A program made the translations under genes and the position numbers. DNA of 25,588 nucleotides from an uncultured Bacteroides sp. (GTDB lineage Bacteria > Bacteroidota > Bacteroidia > Bacteroidales > Bacteroidaceae): positions 1 through 25,588 of the forward strand of contig CAAFTU010000080.1 in assembly GCA_900766005.1 (NCBI GenBank), written 5' to 3'. Every line of letters begins with the position of its first letter. The stretch's first letter is position 1. Shown here in pieces: positions 7,977 to 15,131 of the stretch. The notes beneath the pieces are model-generated. The model was not told the origin of the DNA. It saw only the letters and a program-made list of their open reading frames with translations, and ran no database searches.

Positions 7977-8921
7977 ATGAAAAAAGGATGTTGGGTAGTC
8001 CTGTTGGCGGTGTTGTGCTGCTGTCAGGTGTTGCAGGCGCAGATCAGAGATTTCAGCCTGTTTGATAAGAAGTTTAATTTCTATGTGGCCAACGACTTGG
8101 GACGCAACGGGTATTATGACCAGAAGCCGATTGCGGAACGGATGGGAGAGATGGCGGAGCAGGGCACGGACCCGGAGTTTGTGCTGGCTACCGGTGATAT
8201 CCATCATTTCGAGGGGGTGCAGAGTGTCACTGACCCGTTGTGGATGACGAACTTTGAACTGGTGTACAGTCACCCGGAACTGATGATCGACTGGTTTCCG
8301 GTGCTGGGCAATCATGAATATCGGGGCAATACGCAGGCGGTGCTCGACTACAGTGATGTGTCGCGCCGCTGGGAGATGAGAGCCCGTTATTATACGAAGG
8401 TGTTCAGCAAAAAGGGGATGACGCTGCGCGTGGTGTGGCTGGATACGGCTCCGATGATTGAGAAGTATCGCCGCGACAAGGAGCAGTATCCCGATGCGTG
8501 CAAACAGGATTACCGCAAGCAGCTGGCTTGGGTGGACTCGGTGCTGACGGCAGCCAAGGAAGACTGGGTGATTGTGGCGGGTCATCATCCCATTTATGCT
8601 CAGACTCCGAAGGCGGAGGAGGAACGACGGGATATGCAGGATCGGCTGGACCCGGTGTTGCGCCGGCACAAGGTGGATATGTATATCTGTGGACATATCC
8701 ATAATTTCCAGCATATCCGCAAGGAGGGCAGCGATATAGATTATATCACCAATTCGGCCGGTTCGCTGAGCCGCAAGGTGAAGCCGGTGGAGGGCACGGT
8801 GTTCTGCAGCGGGGAACCGGGCTTTTCTATCGTGTCGGCCGATAAGCAGGTGCTCGAATTGCGTATGATTGATAAACAAGGTAATGTGTTACATACTGTC
8901 ACCCGGACGAAGGGCAAGTGA
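7977..8921 (+). CDS. Secreted metallophosphoesterase (acid-phosphatase-like)
   Basis: A 314-residue calcineurin-like phosphoesterase with an N-terminal signal sequence (MKKGCWVVLLAVLCCCQVLQA, cleavage likely near residue 21), so it acts in the periplasm or at the outer membrane. The metal-binding motifs appear in order: NDLG near 39-42, TGDIHH near 72-77, GNHE at 111-114, GHHP at 202-205 and GHIHN at 239-243. This arrangement resembles purple/tartrate-resistant acid phosphatases, which use a dinuclear metal centre to hydrolyse phosphomonoesters. The gene sits 70 bp after the TonB receptor on the same strand with no terminator between them, so the two are probably one operon. It ends before a strong bidirectional terminator. 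The exact phosphoester is unknown. The cysteine run in the signal makes a lipoprotein conceivable, but no clear lipobox spacing is seen. Confidence 0.88.
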   Translation: MKKGCWVVLLAVLCCCQVLQAQIRDFSLFDKKFNFYVANDLGRNGYYDQKPIAERMGEMAEQGTDPEFVLATGDIHHFEGVQSVTDPLWMTNFELVYSHPELMIDWFPVLGNHEYRGNTQAVLDYSDVSRRWEMRARYYTKVFSKKGMTLRVVWLDTAPMIEKYRRDKEQYPDACKQDYRKQLAWVDSVLTAAKEDWVIVAGHHPIYAQTPKAEEERRDMQDRLDPVLRRHKVDMYICGHIHNFQHIRKEGSDIDYITNSAGSLSRKVKPVEGTVFCSGEPGFSIVSADKQVLELRMIDKQGNVLHTVTRTKGK

Positions 8922-8962
8922 TTGTCTGAGGGAGGGTGGCGACGTTGTGGTTGTTTTCTTTA

Positions 8963-9012
8963 AACAAAAGGGGCTGTCTCTGTCGGATGATGGAGGCAGC
9001 CCTGCTTTTGTT
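8963..9012. terminator. Bidirectional terminator between convergent genes
   Basis: GGGCTGTCTC (8971-8980) pairs with GAGGCAGCCC (8993-9002), ten pairs with one G-U, around a 12-nt loop. The stem is continued, after small mismatches, by AACAAAAG (8963-8970) pairing with CTTTTGTT (9005-9012). T-rich flanks exist on both sides. It separates the phosphoesterase gene (plus) from the isomerase-like gene (minus), whose stop is at 9033. Confidence 0.85.
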
Positions 9013-9032
9013 TTTCTCTGTTGGCTCTGTGC

Positions 9033-10268
9033 TCATTCAATGCGCTTGCAGCCGTTGGATTGGAAGAATTCGTGGATGGTCTTTTCGTAGTTGCCGTGCA
9101 CAAGGATGTGGTGGTTGCCCAGCGGATTCTTCAGGAAGTAGTCTACCGGGGTGTTGAGGCGCACACGTACTTGGGTGCGGCACATGTTGAGGTAGTTGGT
9201 GTTTTCTGTCAGGGTGCCGGTGGACAGGTAGTATTCGTCGAGGCATTCGCCGCCGCATTTGATGAGGGTGACGTCGCCCAGCGGGAGCAGTCCTTGGATG
9301 GCGATGCCGCGCGCTGTCTCGAAGTGGTTGCGGATGATGTAACGTTCGGTCTGCTTCAGTCCGATGGTGCAGTGGGCCAGTACGAGTTCGTTGTTGCGGC
9401 TCTGGAGGGAGGAGGGGTTGGCCATGAAGCTTTCTTTCCCGGTGATGGCTTTCACGGCCAGCAGGGTGAAGACCGACTGGAGGTCGCCTTCGCATCCGGC
9501 CACGATGCCGTCGTCATTGAGCAGGGAGAGGGCGAGGCATCCGGTGGTATCGAGTTTGTCGATGAGCTTGAAGCAGCTCAGCGTGAGGGCATCGAGCCGC
9601 TCTTCTTCGGCCACTTGCTTGAGGGCACGGTAGAGTTTCATCGCTTTGAGGATGTCTTCGGGAGTGCCTTCCCGGCAGGCAAGGGCTTGGGAGGCCACGG
9701 TTGCACAGGAGGCACCTACCTGCTCGTCGGTGATGTGCTGGTATTTCTCGTAGATGCGCTCTAGCGGGAGGTCGATGTAGTCGATGCCCCAGCGGCGCTT
9801 GGTGAGCAGGTAGTCCACACTGCTGGCCACCAGCCACGAGGAAGGGGTGCCGATGACACCGATGCGCTTGCCGTAGAGGGAGCGCTGGGCACGGAAGTTG
9901 CTGCACAGGATGTGGATGCGCTGGATGATGGCCGAGAGTTCGCCGTGGAGCACTTCGCTCTTGAGACCTCTCACACGGAGCCAGGTCGCTATCTCGAGGG
10001 CGGCTGCCAGCGAATTCTGCTGTCCGTCGGCCAGCAGAACGGCAGGACGGGGCAGGCGTTCAAACTGCTGGATGACGAGTCTCTCAACGCCTCCGGTGGC
10101 TATGAAAATAATTTTGAAGTCCTCCGGGCGGAGGGTGTCTATGTGCTGGTAATCAACTATCTTCACGGTGTAGTATTTCTCAAGTTCACTCAGAATGGCT
10201 TCGTGGGAGGAGCGAAGGGGAACTTGCTTATGAAGAATAGAAGCAAAGGAAATTAAGTGTATAGTCAT
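9033..10268 (-). CDS. L-fucose/L-arabinose isomerase-like protein
   Basis: A 411-residue cytoplasmic protein of the fucose isomerase fold (FucI/AraA-type C-terminal domain). Supporting stretches are ATGGVERLV near the N-terminal Rossmann-like domain, then CFKLIDKLDTTGCLALSLL and DDGIVAGCEGDLQSV, which correspond to the conserved E/D-containing core that binds the metal in this family, and GNHHILVHG near the C-terminus. It is shorter than FucI (about 590 residues) and about the size of the divergent fucose-isomerase-like proteins often left unnamed. No fucose or arabinose catabolic genes lie nearby, so the sugar is unknown. The ATG at 10268 follows a perfect -7 box about 30 bp upstream. It converges with the phosphoesterase gene and stands alone on its strand. 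Family assignment is good, substrate is open. Confidence 0.78.
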   Translation of the reverse strand: MTIHLISFASILHKQVPLRSSHEAILSELEKYYTVKIVDYQHIDTLRPEDFKIIFIATGGVERLVIQQFERLPRPAVLLADGQQNSLAAALEIATWLRVRGLKSEVLHGELSAIIQRIHILCSNFRAQRSLYGKRIGVIGTPSSWLVASSVDYLLTKRRWGIDYIDLPLERIYEKYQHITDEQVGASCATVASQALACREGTPEDILKAMKLYRALKQVAEEERLDALTLSCFKLIDKLDTTGCLALSLLNDDGIVAGCEGDLQSVFTLLAVKAITGKESFMANPSSLQSRNNELVLAHCTIGLKQTERYIIRNHFETARGIAIQGLLPLGDVTLIKCGGECLDEYYLSTGTLTENTNYLNMCRTQVRVRLNTPVDYFLKNPLGNHHILVHGNYEKTIHEFFQSNGCKRIE

Positions 10269-10297
10269 TCTACTATTGTTTTAGGTTTTTGGTATGA

Positions 10298-10305
10298 CAA
10301 ATGTA
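10298..10305 (-). promoter_or_regulatory. Bacteroides -7 box for the isomerase-like gene
   Basis: Read on the minus strand this is TACATTTG, a perfect TAnnTTTG. The expected -33 TTG position (10325-10327) reads TGG, one mismatch at the right 19-bp spacing. The transcript would start near 10291 with a 5' leader of about 22 nt. Confidence 0.5.
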
Positions 10306-10389
10306 GTCTTTTCTTTTTGATTTTCCATGCCGTTTTTAGGGTTGCTAAGGTTTTTAAAGTTTTTATGTATGTGTATTCAAATTATTGCG

Positions 10390-10435
10390 TACATTTGCAT
10401 TTGCAAGTAAATAAATGCAATTGCAAGTAAACAAA
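10390..10435 (+). promoter_or_regulatory. Promoter -7 box and tandem palindromic repeat upstream of the aminotransferase
   Basis: TACATTTG (10390-10397) is a perfect -7 box; no TTG is found at the expected -33 position. Overlapping it and running through the predicted start of transcription is a tandem 20-bp repeat (10396-10415 and 10416-10435) with 18 of 20 bases identical. Each copy begins with TGCA-WT-TGCA, which in the second copy is the perfect palindrome TGCAATTGCA. Position and symmetry fit an operator for a repressor, which is inferred. Confidence 0.5.
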
Positions 10436-10471
10436 GTAAAATAAGTAATTAAGTAATCTGTAGTATCAATT

Positions 10472-11671
10472 ATGCCAACCATATCGATTCGCGGAATGGA
10501 GATGCCTGCCTCTCCAATCAGAAAACTGGCTCCTTTGGCGGAAGCTGCGAAACAGCGCGGCGTTCATGTGTTTCACTTGAATATCGGACAGCCCGACCTG
10601 CCCACTCCGCAAGTCGCGATTGACGCTATACGCCACATTGACCGCAAGGTGCTGGAGTATAGCCCGAGTGCCGGTTACCGCAGTTATCGCGAAAAGTTGG
10701 TGGGTTACTATGCCAAGTATAACATCAATCTCACGGCGGATGATATCATCATTACGTCGGGCGGTTCGGAAGCGGTGCTGTTTTCGTTTCTCTCTTGCTT
10801 GAATCCGGGGGATGAAATCATTGTGCCCGAACCGGCGTATGCCAACTACATGGCGTTTGCGATTTCGGCCGGTGCCAAGATCCGTACCATTGCCACAACG
10901 ATTGAAGAGGGCTTCTCTCTGCCGAAGGTGGAAAAGTTTGAGGAACTGATCAACGAGCGTACGAAGGCCATTCTGATTTGTAATCCCAATAACCCGACGG
11001 GCTATCTGTATACGCGCCGGGAGATGAACCAGATACGCGACCTGGTGAAGAAGTATGACTTGTTCCTGTTTTCGGATGAGGTGTACCGCGAGTTTATCTA
11101 CACGGGTTCGCCTTATATCTCGGCTTGTCACCTGGAGGGTATCGAGAACAATGTGGTGCTGATTGATTCGGTGTCGAAGCGTTATTCGGAGTGCGGTATC
11201 CGTGTCGGTGCGCTGATTACGAAGAACAAGGAAATACGCGATGCTGTGATGAAGTTCTGTCAGGCGCGCCTGAGTCCTCCGTTGATTGGTCAGATTGCGG
11301 CTGAGGCGTCGCTCGATGCTTCGGAGGAGTATCTGCGCGAGACGTACGACGAGTATGTGGAGCGGCGTAAGTGTCTCATCGACGGACTGAACCGGATTCC
11401 CGGGGTGTATTCGCCGATTCCGATGGGAGCTTTCTACACGGTGGCCAAACTGCCGGTGGATGATTCGGATAAGTTCTGCGCCTGGTGTCTGTCCGACTTT
11501 GAGTATGAGGGGCAGACGGTGTTCATGGCTCCGGCTTCGGGTTTCTATACCACACCGGGAGCGGGCATCAATGAGGTGCGCATTGCGTATGTGCTGAAGA
11601 AGGAAGACCTGACACGGGCATTGGTGGTGCTTCAGAAAGCGCTGGAGGCGTATCCGGGCCGGGTGGATTAA
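10472..11671 (+). CDS. PLP-dependent aminotransferase, class I/II (fold type I)
   Basis: A 399-residue cytoplasmic enzyme that moves an amino group between an amino acid and a keto acid. Seen: the N-terminal substrate loop NIGQPDLPTP (about 38-47), the cofactor-binding NPNNPTG (171-177) and SDEVY (201-205), the Schiff-base lysine in DSVSKRYS (K236) and the arginine of GIRVG (R244) that contacts the phosphate. This is the usual length and motif order of the aspartate/aromatic aminotransferase (AAT_I) family. The exact substrate cannot be told. It reads toward a permease gene 45 bp downstream and probably shares its transcript. Upstream are a -7 box and a tandem palindromic repeat. The start ATG has no strong Shine-Dalgarno, which is common in Bacteroides. 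Confidence 0.88.
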   Translation: MPTISIRGMEMPASPIRKLAPLAEAAKQRGVHVFHLNIGQPDLPTPQVAIDAIRHIDRKVLEYSPSAGYRSYREKLVGYYAKYNINLTADDIIITSGGSEAVLFSFLSCLNPGDEIIVPEPAYANYMAFAISAGAKIRTIATTIEEGFSLPKVEKFEELINERTKAILICNPNNPTGYLYTRREMNQIRDLVKKYDLFLFSDEVYREFIYTGSPYISACHLEGIENNVVLIDSVSKRYSECGIRVGALITKNKEIRDAVMKFCQARLSPPLIGQIAAEASLDASEEYLRETYDEYVERRKCLIDGLNRIPGVYSPIPMGAFYTVAKLPVDDSDKFCAWCLSDFEYEGQTVFMAPASGFYTTPGAGINEVRIAYVLKKEDLTRALVVLQKALEAYPGRVD

Positions 11672-11715
11672 ATGGAATTTTTATCGAATGAAAATAGAAT
11701 TAATCTGTATATAGA

Positions 11716-12960
11716 ATGTCTTTTTCTCTCTTTTTAGCCCGCCGTCTGTATCGTGAGAGTGACGGCGGAAAACAGGTGTCGCGTCCAGCCGTACTGATTG
11801 CCATGACGGGAATTGCCATCGGACTGGCGGTGATGATTGTGGCGGTGGCGGTAGTCATCGGCTTTAAGAGTGAGGTGAGAAACAAGGTCGTGGGCTTTGG
11901 TTCGCATATTCAGATTACGAACCTGGATGCGGTGAGTTCGTATGAGACGCATCCCGTGGTGGTGGGCGACAGCATGATGGCGGCGCTGGCGGCGTATCCT
12001 GAGGTGAAGCATGTGCAGCGCTTTTCTACCAAACCGGGCATGATCAAGACGGATGAGGCTTTTCAGGGGATGGTGCTGAAGGGGGTAGGACCGGAGTTTG
12101 ACAGCTCGTTCATGCAGCAGCATTTGCTGGAGGGGGAGGTGCCGCATTTCGGTGATTCGGCGGTGAGCAACCGGGTGCTGATTTCGAAGGCGCTGGCTTC
12201 GAAGATGAAGCTGAAGCTGGGCGACCGGATTTATACGTATTACATTCAGGATGATGTGCGGGCACGGCGGCTGACGATTGCGGGAATCTATCAGACGAAC
12301 TTTTCGGAGTATGATCATCTCTTTCTGATTGCCGACCTCCGGCTGGTGAACCGCCTCAATGGCTGGCAACCCGATCAGGTGACGGGGGTGGAGCTGCAGG
12401 TGAAGGATTATGAGCGGCTGGAGGACACAACGTATGAGATTGCTGCGGATACGGACAATCAGGTGGATGCCGAGGGGGGCGTGTACTATGTGAGGAGTAT
12501 CGAGCAGCTGAATCCGCAGGTGTTTGCCTGGCTCGATTTGCTCGACCTGAATGTGTGGGTGATCTTGATTCTGATGGTGGGAGTGGCCGGTTTTACTATG
12601 ATTTCGGGCTTGCTGATTATCATCATTGAACGTACAAATATGATCGGGGTACTGAAGGCGTTGGGTGCTACTGATTTCTTGATTCGGAAGACTTTTCTCT
12701 GGTTTGCCGTGTTTCTGATTGGCAAAGGGATGCTGTGGGGCAATGTCTTGGGACTGTCATTCTGCTTCCTTCAGTCGGCATGCGGCTTGTTCAAACTCGA
12801 TCCGGCTACGTATTATGTGGATACGGTGCCGGTTTCTCTTCACGCGGGTCTTTTCTTGCTGATTAATGTCGGTACGCTGCTGGCGGCCGTCCTGATGTTG
12901 GTAGGACCTTCGTTTCTCATTACCAAAATCCGTCCGGCCAGCTCGATGCGTTACGAATAG
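11716..12960 (+). CDS. FtsX-like ABC transporter permease (LolC/LolE type)
   Basis: A 414-residue inner-membrane protein. The first transmembrane helix lies near residues 27-52 (IAMTGIAIGLAVMIVAVAVV), followed by a periplasmic MacB-PCD-like domain (about 55-265). Three further helices follow: near 275-298, near 325-350, and near 372-395. The LALKALG-like coupling sequence appears as IGVLKALGAT, the cytoplasmic loop that contacts the ATPase. In Gram-negatives LolCE-type permeases release lipoproteins from the inner membrane for outer-membrane sorting. The ATPase subunit is not nearby, which is common in Bacteroidetes. The gene is probably co-transcribed with the aminotransferase. It converges with the GT2 gene with only two bases between the stop codons and no visible terminator. 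Confidence 0.88.
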   Translation: MSFSLFLARRLYRESDGGKQVSRPAVLIAMTGIAIGLAVMIVAVAVVIGFKSEVRNKVVGFGSHIQITNLDAVSSYETHPVVVGDSMMAALAAYPEVKHVQRFSTKPGMIKTDEAFQGMVLKGVGPEFDSSFMQQHLLEGEVPHFGDSAVSNRVLISKALASKMKLKLGDRIYTYYIQDDVRARRLTIAGIYQTNFSEYDHLFLIADLRLVNRLNGWQPDQVTGVELQVKDYERLEDTTYEIAADTDNQVDAEGGVYYVRSIEQLNPQVFAWLDLLDLNVWVILILMVGVAGFTMISGLLIIIIERTNMIGVLKALGATDFLIRKTFLWFAVFLIGKGMLWGNVLGLSFCFLQSACGLFKLDPATYYVDTVPVSLHAGLFLLINVGTLLAAVLMLVGPSFLITKIRPASSMRYE

Positions 12961-12962
12961 GC

Positions 12963-14135
12963 TTATTTTCTCATAAAACCTCCTTTGCCCCGGAAGAAGC
13001 AGATGAGCTTGAAGCAGAGTGATTGCAGGGGCTGAAGCAGGTCGAACACGGGTAGGGAGAAGTAATACCGGCGGTTGCCTCCCATTTCTTTGGCTGCCCG
13101 GTTGATGACATAGGCTTGCGTGGCATAGCGCACTGCCCAGAGCAGGAAGGGAACAGGGGCTGCCAGCCAATGGTGGTGGAGCAGGCTCCATCCGGTTGCC
13201 GTGAGCACGGCAGCATAGAACAGCAGGCGGGTACAGGTTTCTCCTCCCATCAGGTAGCGGTGGATGCCCCGGTAGAAGCGGGCAGTGGCCATGTAGCTGA
13301 TTTTTTCTTCTTTCCAGTTCTTGTACCGGTGAAGGGGCAGGATGCGGGTTGTGGCCTGGTAGTCGGTTTCTACGCGGGTATTGTTTCCTGTGGCCAGCTG
13401 GTTGATGAAGAGGTCGTCTTCTCCGCGCTGCAGGTTGAGGTACTGTGAGTATCCTTTCTGCTGGAAGAAGAGTTCTTTGCGGTAGGCCATGTTGCGTCCG
13501 ATGCCCATGTAGGGGGAACCGGCAAGGGCACATCCCAGGTAACGCAGGGATTGGAAAAGGGTATCGAAGGCAATGCGTTTGTGCAGCCATCCTTTGGTGC
13601 GGTCGTAGCCGCTGTAGCCCAGCACGATTTCGGTGCGGGAGGTGAAGTTGCGGGCCATGAGCCGCAGCCACTGGTTGCTTGCCGGCAGGCAGTGGGGCTC
13701 GGTAAATACGAGCCAGTCGTATTTGCTGGCTTTCACTCCTAAGGTCAGGGCCAGTTTCTTGTGGCTGATGTAGCGGGCGCTGTTGGGTGTGAAGCTGTGA
13801 TACAGATGCGGGTATTTTTCTTCCATCCGGGTGAGGATGTCTTCGGTGCTGTCGGTGGAAGCATCGTTGATGACAATGACTTCAAACTGCGGATAGTCCT
13901 GTTCCAGTATGGCAGGAAGGGTGGTGCGCAGGTATTCGGCATCATCGTGTGCACACAGGATGACAGAAAGAGGCGGCAGCTCTTGGGTGAAGTGCACTTC
14001 TTCCTTGCGCACGGCTCTGTTGTGCAGATGAATGCGGTTGTACAGTGCCAGGTAATAAAGGAGTTGAATAACCAGCAGACCGGCTGCTGAGATGATGAGA
14101 GCCCACTCGGTGGGGTCGAACATGAATGCTTCCAT
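12963..14135 (-). CDS. Family 2 glycosyltransferase, membrane-anchored
   Basis: A GT-A fold glycosyltransferase of about 390 residues. An N-terminal membrane helix (WALIISAAGLLVIQLLYYLA) is followed by the GT2 domain (LSVILCAHDDAEYL, then VIVINDASTDSTEDIL). The catalytic acid motif RGEDDLF is next, then C-terminal helices. I prefer the ATG at 14133-14135. A perfect -7 box on this strand at 14162-14169 places transcription start near 14155, which excludes the in-frame ATG at 14174. Oddity: the metal-binding DxD site that should follow the Rossmann strands appears as FTEPHC, without the usual aspartates. Acceptor and donor are unknown; surface polysaccharide synthesis is likely. The gene converges with the FtsX permease. 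Confidence 0.8.
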   Translation of the reverse strand: MEAFMFDPTEWALIISAAGLLVIQLLYYLALYNRIHLHNRAVRKEEVHFTQELPPLSVILCAHDDAEYLRTTLPAILEQDYPQFEVIVINDASTDSTEDILTRMEEKYPHLYHSFTPNSARYISHKKLALTLGVKASKYDWLVFTEPHCLPASNQWLRLMARNFTSRTEIVLGYSGYDRTKGWLHKRIAFDTLFQSLRYLGCALAGSPYMGIGRNMAYRKELFFQQKGYSQYLNLQRGEDDLFINQLATGNNTRVETDYQATTRILPLHRYKNWKEEKISYMATARFYRGIHRYLMGGETCTRLLFYAAVLTATGWSLLHHHWLAAPVPFLLWAVRYATQAYVINRAAKEMGGNRRYYFSLPVFDLLQPLQSLCFKLICFFRGKGGFMRK

Positions 14136-14161
14136 TGTTTCTTTACTGATATTTAGTATCG

Positions 14162-14169
14162 CAAAAGTA
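14162..14169 (-). promoter_or_regulatory. -7 box for the GT2 gene
   Basis: Minus-strand TACTTTTG fits TAnnTTTG exactly. No clear TTG lies 19 bp upstream, so the support is partial. It decides the start codon of the downstream gene because transcription from it begins after the more distal ATG. Confidence 0.45.
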
Positions 14170-14274
14170 CGCATTTTTTTGAAAAAGCCGGACGGGAATT
14201 TTGATACTAAATGTTAATATGCTGGGTGATTTATTTAATACATGTTATAAAAAGGGCTTCTTTTTGCGAAAAAT

Positions 14275-14304
14275 TTGGAGATATGCAGAAAGTCCGTATC
14301 TTTG
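14275..14304 (+). promoter_or_regulatory. Strong Bacteroides promoter for a short transcript
   Basis: TTG (14275-14277) is separated by exactly 19 bp from TATCTTTG (14297-14304). The context TTTGGAGATA after the -33 box is the same as at the tRNA-Ser promoter (25438-25468) at the end of this window, suggesting a highly active promoter. No plus-strand gene follows. Confidence 0.8.
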
Positions 14305-14310
14305 CAATGT

Positions 14311-14382
14311 GTTTTTCATAGTATTAGATTTAAGGTTAACAAAAAAAGATTGGCTGTCTGGGATAGATAGCCTTTTTTTTTG
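14311..14382 (+). ncRNA. Candidate small RNA (about 70 nt) between a strong promoter and a terminator
   Basis: Transcription from the promoter at 14275-14304 should begin near 14311. It would end at the hairpin at 14352-14382, giving an RNA of about 70 nt. No convincing coding frame or downstream plus-strand gene exists: the next gene, bioD, is on the other strand with its stop at 14386. The body is an AU-rich single-stranded stretch (14313-14350) followed by the terminator stem. The central sequence seems familiar to me as a recurring Bacteroides intergenic sequence, but I cannot verify this or name an Rfam family. An attenuated read-through product or a trans-acting small RNA are the main alternatives. 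Confidence 0.55.
14352..14382. terminator. Bidirectional terminator (small RNA and biotin operon)
   Basis: GGCTGTCT (14352-14359) pairs with AGATAGCC (14365-14372), eight pairs including one G-U, around a 5-nt loop. Ten T follow on the plus strand (14373-14382). On the minus strand the stem is followed, after a short AATC, by seven T, so it can also stop the bioD transcript, whose gene ends at 14386. Confidence 0.85.
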
Positions 14383-14385
14383 CTC

Positions 14386-15054
14386 TTAACTTTCCTTTCC
14401 GTTTGCCGGTAGTTGGATTTCCGGCACCACCATAAATTGGGTTTGCGGGAAATATTTCGTCAGCCACTGCCTGATAAAGTTCATTGTATCTTCCTGAATG
14501 GTTTTGTCTTCTACCGTGGGATAGAGGTTGTAGAGCACGGTGTCGAGCACGATGCCCCGTTTCTGTATGGCTTCAAAGCTGAGCAGGGTGTGGTTGATGC
14601 TGCCCAGTTTGCCGGAAGTGACAAAAATCAGTGGATACTGTTCGCGGGCAATGTAGTCAATGGTCAGCAACTCTTCGGTCAGCGGCACCATCAGTCCGCC
14701 GGCTCCTTCCAGCAGCACTGTGTCGTAGCGTTCGCTCAGTGTTTCTGTGGCCCGCTTGATTTTGTCAAAGTCGATGGGGCGCTTGTCCAGTCGCGAAGCC
14801 AGGAGCGGAGAGGCGGGATAGGAGAAGATTTCGGGCATGGTGAGCCCCTCTTTGTCCTCTTCGGTAAAGGGAATCTCCATGAGTTGGCGGTGGAGGTCGA
14901 TATCTTCCGAGTGACCCACATTTCCTGTCTGGATAAACTTCTGCGTAATGGTGCGCCGTCCGTTCTTGTTCCATTCACGGGCCAGGAATCCGGTGGCATA
15001 ACTCTTTCCGGCATCTGTATCAATGCCGCTTACAAAAAATACATTCTTTTTCAT
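14386..15054 (-). CDS. bioD: Dethiobiotin synthetase BioD
   Basis: A 222-residue ATP-dependent carboxylase that closes the ureido ring of 7,8-diaminopelargonic acid to give dethiobiotin. The P-loop is FVSGIDTDAGKS (G10 to S18), with the Asp/Thr pair typical of BioD. The substrate-binding block LLEGAGGLMVPL is in mid-protein, and FVTSGKLGSINHTLL follows where the family has the nucleotide- and dimer-contacting helix. Length matches the family. It is the last gene of the biotin operon, 77 bp after bioC, and its stop lies four bases from a bidirectional terminator. Cytoplasmic. Confident. Confidence 0.95.
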   Translation of the reverse strand: MKKNVFFVSGIDTDAGKSYATGFLAREWNKNGRRTITQKFIQTGNVGHSEDIDLHRQLMEIPFTEEDKEGLTMPEIFSYPASPLLASRLDKRPIDFDKIKRATETLSERYDTVLLEGAGGLMVPLTEELLTIDYIAREQYPLIFVTSGKLGSINHTLLSFEAIQKRGIVLDTVLYNLYPTVEDKTIQEDTMNFIRQWLTKYFPQTQFMVVPEIQLPANGKES

Positions 15055-15131
15055 CTTTTTATTGGGTTAATGATAAAGTTCTTTTTATCTGGTTAATTAT
15101 TCTATTGTTCTGCTCTTCGTGTCTGCCTATG

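Noticed and set aside
9021..9764. Plus-strand 247-codon frame opposite the isomerase-like gene
   Set aside because: V/E/G-rich shadow with no motifs; the minus-strand protein is a recognisable family member.
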